A stretch of DNA of 9,760 nt from an uncultured Planctomycetaceae bacterium (GTDB taxonomy: Bacteria > Planctomycetota > Planctomycetia > Pirellulales > Pirellulaceae): NCBI GenBank assembly GCA_903927685.1, contig CAIYOB010000040.1:1-9760 (forward strand), given 5' to 3'. Position 1 is the stretch's first letter. The number at the start of each line of letters is the position of its first letter. A model generated the notes under the pieces. That model made no database searches, had not been told where the DNA came from, and worked only from the letters and a program-made list of their open reading frames with translations. Positions 1 through 6,241 of this stretch are shown in pieces. Position numbers and translations under genes: made by a program.

Positions 1-602
1 CCTGGAAACCCAAGCTGACCACGCGGACGACTCGCTTCGATCAGGGCGGCAAAGTGATGGCCGGGGTGGAGCGATCCTTCGACACGAGGATCTTTGAGGA
101 CAACGTCTGGGGCCTGCAGTGGGTCGCCAACGACCTCAGCCCCAAGGGCCTTTTCCCGCAGTACTACAAACATGTCGGCGATGAACGCGTGGCGGTCCCG
201 GCCGCGGACGTCCCGGCCGAGACGCAGTTGCACCAGCAGGAGTTCAAGCTGGCCACGCCGGGAGTGCCTTACACCTCGCCCACCGTCGGCGCCTGGGCGA
301 AGCCCGGCCCCGAACTCGGCCCGTTCACGGCCAGACTCGTTGATGGCTCGGTTGTCACCTATGCGTGGTATCGCTTCGTGGATCAGCCGTCCTTCCAGCA
401 ATACGCCTGGAGCCAAGAGAAGAAGGCGAAACTGCAAGCGTTCGTCGAGAAGCTCCACGCGAACTGGCCTACGAATCGCGACTACATGGCTCCGCCCAGC
501 CACGGGACGCTCGCGACCCTCGATCCGGCCCTGCTGGTGACGCCGCCCACCGGATTGGAGGTCGGCTACGTTCCCATCGTCACACGCCAAGCCGGGCAGT
601 GA
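1..602 (+). CDS. C-terminal part of a conserved-looking protein of unknown function (5' end outside window)
   Basis: The frame is open from the left edge (first full codon at 3) to the TGA at 600-602, giving 199 residues. The GTG at 54 is only an internal codon, because the frame has no stop upstream of it. The fragment is rich in Trp, Tyr and Pro, with stretches such as DNVWGLQWVANDLSPKGLFP and TPPTGLEVGYVPIVTRQ, and has no transmembrane segment. The ending (Asp-Pro-Ala-Leu-Leu-Val-Thr-Pro-Pro followed by a Gly-Leu-Glu-Val-Gly-Tyr motif) looks like a folded beta-rich C-terminus of an exported protein. It reminds me of uncharacterised proteins from planctomycetes and their relatives, but I can name no domain or activity. 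The next gene is an exported glycosidase, so a role in glycan use is possible but only by association. The high GC in third positions and the clean frame make it a real gene. Confidence 0.8.
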   Translation, partial: WKPKLTTRTTRFDQGGKVMAGVERSFDTRIFEDNVWGLQWVANDLSPKGLFPQYYKHVGDERVAVPAADVPAETQLHQQEFKLATPGVPYTSPTVGAWAKPGPELGPFTARLVDGSVVTYAWYRFVDQPSFQQYAWSQEKKAKLQAFVEKLHANWPTNRDYMAPPSHGTLATLDPALLVTPPTGLEVGYVPIVTRQAGQ

Positions 603-612
603 TATCGGATGA

Positions 613-723
613 AACCATGAACCTAGCGACGGTTCCGGCACACGCCCCTACAACCCACTGCCCGGCATGGAAAAGGACTCGCCATCGATCGCCGACTGGT
701 TCGATCAGCATCTACGAAAATAA
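613..723 (+). pseudogene. Possible C-terminal remnant of an unidentified enzyme
   Basis: After an in-frame TGA at 610-612 the frame is open for 36 codons to the TAA at 721-723. It reads like a natural protein end: Arg-Pro-Tyr-Asn-Pro-Leu-Pro-Gly-Met-Glu, then SIADWFDQHLRK and stop. There is no usable start at its beginning; the only in-frame ATG is at 667, which would leave 18 residues. It follows the upstream gene by ten bases in another frame. The amphipathic ending with WFD is typical of the last helix of hydrolase-type enzymes, but the family cannot be fixed from so little. It could also be chance reading of intergenic DNA. Confidence 0.3.
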
Positions 724-768
724 CCACTTGTGCACCTGACGCCCATTCCCACGCCAACCAGCCCTCAA

Positions 769-2424
769 ATGAAACCACTCAACCGTCTTCATCAAATGCA
801 GTTTCTCGGCCATCTCAGGGCCGTGTGTCTCGCACTACTTTGCCTGGCTGTATCCGCGGGTGCCGAAACCTACGACGCGCGGGTCGCTGGCCCGCAAATC
901 CTCACACCGCCTGCCGGGCCGGCGCCGGCGATCAACGGCCCGGAGGTCTATGGCGTGCGCCCGGGTAGTCCGGTCATCTACCGGATCCCAACCACTGGCC
1001 GCCGCCCGATCCGCTTCACCGCGAAGAACCTGCCGGATACCCTGCACATAGACCAAGCGAAGGGTGTCGTCACCGGCCACGCGCCCGTCAGCGCGGGTCG
1101 CCATGTCGCGACCTTTCTGGCGGAGAACGACCAAGGCAACGACGAGCGCAAGCTGACCTTCGTCGTCGGCGCCAAATTCGCCCTGACTCCGCCGATGGGC
1201 TGGAACCACTGGTATACCCACTACCATTTCATCACCGACGCCAAAATCCGTGCCGCCGCCGAGACTATGGTGGCCAGCGGCATGGCCGATGTCGGGTATT
1301 CGTATGTCAGCATCGACGATTGCTGGATGCGCATCGCCCCCGAATATGTCCAGCAAAGCATCAACAAGAACCAAAAGACTCCAAGCACCGGCCTCGACCT
1401 CGAGGCGGTGGTGGGTGAGGTGCGCGACGCCGACGGCCGGATCCTCCCGAACAAGAACTTTCCCGACATGCCGGCCTTGACCGGGTTCATTCACGCACTG
1501 GGACTGAAGGCCGGCATCTATTCATCGCCCGGCCCGCGCACCTGCCAGCAGTTCGAGGGCAGCTACGGCCACGAGGCGATCGATGTGGAAACCTACGCCG
1601 ACTGGGGATTCGACTTGCTGAAATACGACTGGTGCAAATACGGCGAGGTCTTCAATGCTCTGCCGCGAGAGCAGCAGACCAATGCCGCCCGCCAGAAGCC
1701 CTACCGGCTGATTGCCCCAGTCCTGGCGCGGCAGAAGCGCGACATCCAACTCAACCTCTGTCAATACGGCATGGCGGAGGTTTGGAAATGGGGTGCCGAG
1801 GCCGGCCAATCGTGGCGTGTGGGTGGCGATCTCGGCCACACGATCATGAAAAACGGGGTCTACGAGATCGCCCGCAAGACGCTCAGGATCCGCGAGCACA
1901 ATGGCCCCTCCTCATGGAACGATCCCGACTACCTGATCCTCGGCAAGTGGGTCTCGCCCTTCGACAAGGCCAGCCCGCCCACTCCGGTCAAACTCACGCC
2001 CAACGAGCAATACAGCTACATGTCGCTGTGGTGTCTCATGGCCTGCCCGCTGTTCTTTTCCGGCGACATGGGGGCGATTGACGATTTCACCCGCGGGCTG
2101 CTTTGCAACCCGGAGCTGATTGCCATCAATCAGGATGTTCTGGGCTGTTGCGCCGCCCCCGTGCGGATGGATGACGAAGTCTGGATCCTGAAAAAGGAAC
2201 TCGCCGACGGCAGCATCGCCATCGGGCTGCTCGACATCGCCAACCAGGGCGATCGGGAAATCAGCGTCACTCTCGGTGAACTCGGCATTGATCAGCCTTG
2301 CCGCATGCGCGACCTCTGGCGCCGGAAGGCCGCCGGCACCGTCGCCGACAAGCTCACCGTCCGCGTCGGCCCCCGCGGTTGTGCCGTCCTCCGCCTGGTT
2401 GCCGCGAAGACCACAGAACCGTAA
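769..2424 (+). CDS. Exported GH27 alpha-galactosidase with N-terminal Ig-like domain
   Basis: A 551-residue retaining glycosidase, predicted to cleave terminal alpha-linked galactose from oligo- or polysaccharides outside the cytoplasm. A signal peptide ends near AVSAGA (about residue 32). It is followed by an Ig-like putative sugar-binding domain (about 75-140) and then the GH27 TIM barrel, which opens with LTPPMGWNHW and continues with YVSIDDCW. The catalytic nucleophile is Asp287 in LLKYDWC, and the acid/base is probably Asp354 in SWRVGGDLGH. The SWNDPDYL block is also typical of GH27. A C-terminal beta-sandwich follows the barrel. The ATG at 769 was chosen because it puts a Lys/Arg-containing n-region before the hydrophobic core. 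A GTG at 730 and an ATG at 796 are also in frame, and none of the three has a clear Shine-Dalgarno site. GH27 also contains alpha-N-acetylgalactosaminidases and other activities, so the exact substrate is inferred. No key residue is missing. Confidence 0.93.
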   Translation: MKPLNRLHQMQFLGHLRAVCLALLCLAVSAGAETYDARVAGPQILTPPAGPAPAINGPEVYGVRPGSPVIYRIPTTGRRPIRFTAKNLPDTLHIDQAKGVVTGHAPVSAGRHVATFLAENDQGNDERKLTFVVGAKFALTPPMGWNHWYTHYHFITDAKIRAAAETMVASGMADVGYSYVSIDDCWMRIAPEYVQQSINKNQKTPSTGLDLEAVVGEVRDADGRILPNKNFPDMPALTGFIHALGLKAGIYSSPGPRTCQQFEGSYGHEAIDVETYADWGFDLLKYDWCKYGEVFNALPREQQTNAARQKPYRLIAPVLARQKRDIQLNLCQYGMAEVWKWGAEAGQSWRVGGDLGHTIMKNGVYEIARKTLRIREHNGPSSWNDPDYLILGKWVSPFDKASPPTPVKLTPNEQYSYMSLWCLMACPLFFSGDMGAIDDFTRGLLCNPELIAINQDVLGCCAAPVRMDDEVWILKKELADGSIAIGLLDIANQGDREISVTLGELGIDQPCRMRDLWRRKAAGTVADKLTVRVGPRGCAVLRLVAAKTTEP

Positions 2425-2783
2425 TAAGGTCTCAAGACCAGTGGAGTCCGGAGGTCAAAGACGGAAAGATTCCCGATTTTGGTGGAAAGTTAGTTTTCTG
2501 ATATCCCACCTAACAAAATCTCTCGACCGAACGCGGCGCGGGCCGCGTCAGTTTTCAATTCCAGCGCCACTGGCCGCCCGCGTCGGTCAGTTCTATCGTT
2601 GGGCAGAAGAATAGTTGAATTGGATCAAGCGTCATGAATCCAGAAGCCGTAACGAACATCGGCAAGGCCATCGCCGCCATCGAAGCGTCCACCGATGCGC
2701 CGACACTTGTCACTCTGAAGTACTTCAGCGAAAACGCGTCAAAGAACAGTTCCCAACAAGAGAACCCCAAACACCGTATGCCA
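2425..2783. other. Intergenic stretch between galactosidase and esterase
   Basis: These 359 bases hold no convincing gene. They contain a terminator-like hairpin (2531-2548) and, before it, an AT-richer segment with two competing short inverted repeats: GGTGG at 2481 pairing with CCACC at 2506, and GTTAG pairing with CTAAC just after. From 2634 the frame of the downstream esterase is already open (ATG at 2634), adding 50 polar residues. These would sit in front of the signal peptide, so they are probably untranslated leader. No promoter consensus stands out. Confidence 0.5.
2531..2555 (+). terminator. Terminator-like GC hairpin with short T-run
   Basis: A perfect 7-bp stem (ACGCGGC pairing with GCCGCGT) closes a GCGG tetraloop at 2531-2548 and is followed by CAG and four T residues. 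It lies 107 bases after the galactosidase stop codon, which suits the end of that transcript. The T-run is short and interrupted, so termination may be weak, or the hairpin may instead be an mRNA 3'-end structure. Confidence 0.4.
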
Positions 2784-4577
2784 ATGAAAACACAATCAAT
2801 TCTAACGGCGGCGCTTCTGTGCATCCTATCTCCGAACGCCTTCGCCAAACCCCTCAAGGTGTTCATCCTCGCCGGGCAATCGAATATGGAGGGACATGCC
2901 GCAATTAGTACTTTTGACTATATCGGCAAGGATCCGCTGACGGCACCCATTCTCAAGGAAATGCGCAATCCTGATGGGACTCCACGGGTATGTGACAAGG
3001 TCTGGGTCTCCTATCTGACCGGGCCTTATGATGGCAGTGCAAATGGCGAAGGCTTGGGTAAGTTGACCGCCGGCTTTGGCGCACGTGGAGATCAACCCAC
3101 GAAGGATGGCGGCAAGATCGGTCCCGAGTTCACCTTCGGAATCTATATGGAGAGAGAGCTGAAGCAACCCATTCTGATTATCAAGACTGCCTGGGGCGGC
3201 AGGTCACTCAACACCGAATTTCGTCCGCCCAGTGCCGGGCCATACAAGTTGCCCAAGGAGATCCAGGAACTGTGGGACAAGCATCCCCAGGGCGCACACG
3301 GGATTCCCAAACTTGAGGATCGGAAAAAATGGCAGGATGAAAAGGACGCCGCCTCGGGTGTGTTTTACCGAATGATGATCGAACATGTCAAAAAGGTGCT
3401 GGCAGATCCAAAGCGGGTTTGCCCTGCCTACGATCCCAAGGAGGGATACGAACTGGCCGGTTTTGTCTGGCTTCAGGGGTTTAACGACCTGGTCGATGGG
3501 ACTACCTATCCCGGCCCCGATCAACCTGGAAAATACGATCTATATTCAGATCTGCTGGCCAAGTTCATTCGCGACGTGCGCAAAGACCTTTCCGCCCCGA
3601 AGATGCCATTTGTCATCGGTGTGCTAGGGGTCGGCGGTGAGAGTGAGAATAAGGTCTTCCGCAAGGCGATGGCCGCTCCGGCCGACATGCCCGAGTTCAA
3701 AGGCAATGTGGTTGCGGTTGAGACAGCTCCCTTTTGGGATCATGTCATCGAAGCCGCGCAACCCAAGCAGGACGAGTATAACAGTATCGTCGGCACGTCG
3801 CACACATTGAACGAAGATGGGGCTATCAACAGGGAATGGAAATGGGAGAATTACTGGAAGCCGGTTGGCAAGCCTCTGCCAGAGGACCGGATCTGGCGCT
3901 TCGCTACGATTGATGCCACTGAGGAGAAGGATAAGTTGAGGAAATATGAAGACAGGCGATTCCGTGACATCACACTGCCAGCCGGGATGGAGAATTGGTA
4001 CATGCTCGACTTCGATGACAGCCAATGGACGGAAGGCAAGGCCCCCATCGGAAAGGGCGTCTGGAAACACAGCGGAATCACCCTGGACAAATTTCCCTCG
4101 AAATGGGGCGACGGCGAATTCCTGCTGATGCGCACAACGTTTGAAGTTGAAGACCTCAACTACGATTTCTATCGCATCGCGATTTTGGCGAGGCAAGGGT
4201 TCCACATCTATCTGAACGGACAGAAGGTTCACACCTACATCTGGTGGCAGGACAAGCCGCAATACGGATCCATCGTCCTCGAAGAAGAACAGATCAGCCA
4301 CTTGAAGAAGGGCAAGAACGTATTGGCGGCGTATGCCAATGACCAATATGGCCTTAACTCCCCGGAGCATTATTCCGCGATAGACCTGCGGATTGAGGGT
4401 ATCACCAAGGCAGACCAGGAGAAGCTCGACCTCGCCTTGGAGGAAGTCCTTCCGCCCAAAGACAGGGAGGCCCTCAAAGGCGCTTCCAATGGCGGTTACC
4501 ACTATTTTGGCAGCGCGAAGATCTTTGCCCAGATGGGCAAGGCATTTGCAGAGGCCTTGCTGCCTTTGCAGAAATGA
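2784..4577 (+). CDS. Exported SASA-type (sialate O-acetylesterase-like) carbohydrate esterase with inserted domain
   Basis: This 597-residue predicted SGNH-fold esterase should remove acetyl groups from sugars outside the cytoplasm. A signal peptide (MKTQSILTAALLCILSPNAFA) is followed directly by the block I motif VFILAGQSNMEGH, with nucleophile Ser33. The oxyanion block reads GFVWLQGFND (about 227-235). The strand GNVVAVETAPFWD begins near 307. The catalytic His573 lies in GGYHYFGSAK, close to the C-terminus. Residues of about 370-540 form an extra beta-rich, galactose-binding-like segment (for example GFHIYLNGQKVHTY), placed between the GTSH block and the final His block, so the core is split in sequence. 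The ATG at 2784 (or 2778) is preferred over 2634 because it begins the signal peptide; no strong ribosome site marks either. The family covers sialate and plant-polysaccharide acetylesterases. With galactosidases nearby, an acetylated hemicellulose or pectin is more likely than sialic acid. Confidence 0.85.
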   Translation: MKTQSILTAALLCILSPNAFAKPLKVFILAGQSNMEGHAAISTFDYIGKDPLTAPILKEMRNPDGTPRVCDKVWVSYLTGPYDGSANGEGLGKLTAGFGARGDQPTKDGGKIGPEFTFGIYMERELKQPILIIKTAWGGRSLNTEFRPPSAGPYKLPKEIQELWDKHPQGAHGIPKLEDRKKWQDEKDAASGVFYRMMIEHVKKVLADPKRVCPAYDPKEGYELAGFVWLQGFNDLVDGTTYPGPDQPGKYDLYSDLLAKFIRDVRKDLSAPKMPFVIGVLGVGGESENKVFRKAMAAPADMPEFKGNVVAVETAPFWDHVIEAAQPKQDEYNSIVGTSHTLNEDGAINREWKWENYWKPVGKPLPEDRIWRFATIDATEEKDKLRKYEDRRFRDITLPAGMENWYMLDFDDSQWTEGKAPIGKGVWKHSGITLDKFPSKWGDGEFLLMRTTFEVEDLNYDFYRIAILARQGFHIYLNGQKVHTYIWWQDKPQYGSIVLEEEQISHLKKGKNVLAAYANDQYGLNSPEHYSAIDLRIEGITKADQEKLDLALEEVLPPKDREALKGASNGGYHYFGSAKIFAQMGKAFAEALLPLQK

Positions 4578-4643
4578 ACGGAAGTTATTGTGGCTGCTTG
4601 CGTCAAAGGCCTACGGTGCCCGCCCTTTCAGAATCGCGTGAAA

Positions 4644-4805
4644 AACTGGATGTTCGAACGCTTTCTGGCGGCCGGCATCGCCGTGGCCGGCGTGGACGTC
4701 AGCGAATCCTATGGCAGTCCGCAAGGGCGTTCCCACTTCACGGCGTCTTATCAGGAATTGATCGGAGAACGCGTGTTCAGCCGCAAGCCCGTCCTGCTGC
4801 TGGCC
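4644..4805 (+). pseudogene. Fragment of an alpha/beta hydrolase (prolyl-oligopeptidase-like esterase family)
   Basis: About 54 codons read as the strand beta3/beta4 region of a bacterial alpha/beta hydrolase: NWMFERFLAAGIAVAGVDV, then SESYGSP and a GERVFSRKPVLLLA stretch just before where the nucleophile elbow should be. In intact relatives as I know them the next block is a Ser-Arg-Gly-Gly type elbow. Here the sequence turns into unrelated codons, so the catalytic Ser, the acid and the His are all absent. The N-terminal part is missing as well. An open frame around it (GTG at 4590 to the stop at 4902-4904, 104 codons) could be translated but cannot encode a working hydrolase. It begins just after the esterase stop, so it may once have been part of the same transcription unit. 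Confidence 0.6.
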
Positions 4806-4985
4806 CCGCTGGCGGTGCTGCACGCGGGCGACTGCCGTCCCCCACACGGGGTAGTCGCAGTGTGGCAGGCGGAAGTTGCCCATGGCCACGCCCCGCCGCG
4901 TTAAGCGGTTGCCCTCGCCTGCGTTTCGGGTTAGGATGACGGACTCAGCGACGGGATCACTGGGCGGTGAGTAGTCCGGGCCTAA
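4806..4985 (-). pseudogene. Possible minus-strand gene remnant, family not recognised
   Basis: Read on the minus strand, about 60 codons stay open and protein-like with GC-rich third positions: a Tyr-Ser-Pro-Pro-Ser-Asp-Pro-Val-Ala-Glu-Ser stretch, then ILTRNAGEGNRLTRRGVAMG and NFRLPHCDYPVWGTAV. The forward frames over the same bases are low-complexity (Pro, Arg, Ala) and less convincing. There is no clear start, the reading enters the next gene's leader on one side and the hydrolase fragment on the other, and I do not recognise the family. Chance openness in GC-rich DNA remains possible. Confidence 0.25.
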
Positions 4986-4991
4986 CGGGGC

Positions 4992-4995
4992 GGAG
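4992..4995 (+). promoter_or_regulatory. Shine-Dalgarno site of the URO-D-like gene
   Basis: GGAG ends six bases before the ATG at 5002. It is one of the few clear ribosome sites in the window and fixes this start. Confidence 0.65.
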
Positions 4996-5001
4996 AAGGC
5001 G

Positions 5002-6114
5002 ATGACCGAATACAGTCCGCAAGAAGATCTGCTGCGGGTCTTTCGACGCCAAGGTTACCAACGGGCGATGGTTGGTATGAACCTGTGTCCTTTCCTGGTC
5101 GGGGAGTTTGGCCGGCGGTATCCGGAGTTCAAAGGAGATTACCTCGATTTCTTCGAGGCCCCCTACCGCATCCTCTACGATCCGGGCTTTGCTTGGAACT
5201 TCGACGAGGTCTGGCGGATTCCGGGCCGCGACCGGATCGACTGGCACGAGTTCTATCCGGAGGGCTTCCAATACGCCGTGCAGTTCGACGGTTGGGGCGT
5301 GGCCCACGAGCATAACCCCAATTCGCACCACATGACACAGATGCACCATCCGTTGGTCCGCGCTGTCTCGGTGGCCGAATTGGAAGCCTATCCCTGGCCG
5401 GACTTCGAGCACCTCGACTTCTCTTACCTCGAGCCGGCGGTCGCGGCTATTCACGCCCGCAAGCTGGCAGTCTTCGTCTGGGCCGAGTGTACGATTTGGG
5501 AAACGGGCTGGTATCTCCGCCGCATGGACAACCTTTTCGTGGACATGGCTACGGACGATCCGATGGGTGCGTTCCTGTTGGATAAGATCACCGACCTAGC
5601 CTGTTTCCGCGCGGAGAAGTTCGCCGAGGCCGGCATAGATATTCTGGGGCTCGGCGACGACATCGGTATGCAAAGCACGATCATGATGTCGGTGGACATG
5701 TATCGCAAGTGGCTCAAGCCTCGAATGGCCAAGGTCATTGCCGCAGCCAAGGCAATCAAGCCCGACATCCTCATCAGCTACCACTCGTGCGGTTACGTTC
5801 TGCCGTTCATCGACGATCTAGTCGACATCGGCGTGAACATTCTCAACCCTGTGCAGCCGGAGTGCATGGACTTTGCGGAGGTGTACGCGAAGTATGGAAC
5901 ACGGCTTTCCTTCAGCGGCACGCTGGGCACGCAGAAGCTCATGCCCTTCGGCACGCCGGAGCAAATCAAGGCGGAAGTCCGCCGCAGCCTCCAGATTGCC
6001 GGTCCGCGGGGTGGCCTGTTGTGTTGTCCCACGCACATGCTGGAACCTGAGGTACCGTGGGAGAATATCGAGGCCTATGTCGAGGCGGTGAGAGAGTTCC
6101 GCCCAGTCGGCTAA
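5002..6114 (+). CDS. Uroporphyrinogen decarboxylase (URO-D/MtaA) family protein, probable corrinoid-linked methyltransferase type
   Basis: A 370-residue single-domain TIM-barrel protein without a signal peptide or membrane segment, so it acts in the cytoplasm. The C-terminal half carries the family's typical blocks: GLGDDIGMQSTIMMS (about 214-228), DILISYHSCGYVLPFIDDL with His261 and Cys263, GVNILNPVQPECMD, and GGLLCCPTHMLEPEVPWENI with Cys341/Cys342. The His-x-Cys pair plus a later Cys matches the zinc site of MtaA/MtbA-type methyltransferases, which move methyl groups between a corrinoid protein and a thiol. Haem-pathway HemE lacks this site, so a role in haem synthesis is unlikely. Many such proteins occur in PVC bacteria with unknown substrates. 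Its place among glycan-degrading genes suggests handling of a methoxylated compound, but no corrinoid protein or reductive activase is in view. The start is supported by GGAG six bases upstream. Confidence 0.85.
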   Translation: MTEYSPQEDLLRVFRRQGYQRAMVGMNLCPFLVGEFGRRYPEFKGDYLDFFEAPYRILYDPGFAWNFDEVWRIPGRDRIDWHEFYPEGFQYAVQFDGWGVAHEHNPNSHHMTQMHHPLVRAVSVAELEAYPWPDFEHLDFSYLEPAVAAIHARKLAVFVWAECTIWETGWYLRRMDNLFVDMATDDPMGAFLLDKITDLACFRAEKFAEAGIDILGLGDDIGMQSTIMMSVDMYRKWLKPRMAKVIAAAKAIKPDILISYHSCGYVLPFIDDLVDIGVNILNPVQPECMDFAEVYAKYGTRLSFSGTLGTQKLMPFGTPEQIKAEVRRSLQIAGPRGGLLCCPTHMLEPEVPWENIEAYVEAVREFRPVG

Positions 6115-6241
6115 CGAAAAGATGATGCTCAATGATGAAAAGCACTCTTTGCCGCTGGTGAACCATCCGCATGCGATGAACCGTAACCGTTCACGGGAGA
6201 CTGTCCCCGTTGGCCGCTCAATCCCAGAGTGAGAGAGTACC
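6115..6241. other. Short intergenic leader before the six-hairpin glycosidase
   Basis: These 127 bases hold an 18-codon ORF (ATG at 6176, TGA at 6230-6232) whose end overlaps the purine-rich GAGAGAG at 6231-6237, the likely ribosome site of the next gene five bases from its ATG. The ORF has no Shine-Dalgarno site and is rich in Arg. It could be a leader peptide but is more likely chance. No terminator hairpin or clear promoter was found, so read-through from the URO-D-like gene is plausible. Confidence 0.4.

Larger units (their letters stand above)
4578..5001. other. Decayed intergenic region carrying gene fragments
   Basis: These 424 bases hold no intact gene. Forward ORFs of 104 and 121 codons overlap here, but neither has the length or continuity of a family member. 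The left part (4644-4805) reads as a slice of an alpha/beta hydrolase on +. The right part (4806-4985) reads coherently on -. The junction between the two lies near 4805. The last bases carry the ribosome site of the next gene. Confidence 0.55.

Noticed and set aside
835..1494. 219-codon minus-strand ORF
   Set aside because: Antisense shadow of the galactosidase; GC-rich third positions of the plus frame keep this frame open.
2424..2440. GGTCT-CA-AGACC palindrome after the galactosidase stop as a terminator
   Set aside because: Five-base arms with a two-base loop and no T-run; too weak to support.
3624..4502. 292-codon minus-strand ORF
   Set aside because: Antisense shadow of the acetylesterase gene, whose plus frame has catalytic motifs at both ends.
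5002..6114. Haem biosynthesis gene hemE
   Set aside because: The His-x-Cys and late Cys motifs and the gene context fit the MtaA-like branch; no other haem genes are nearby.
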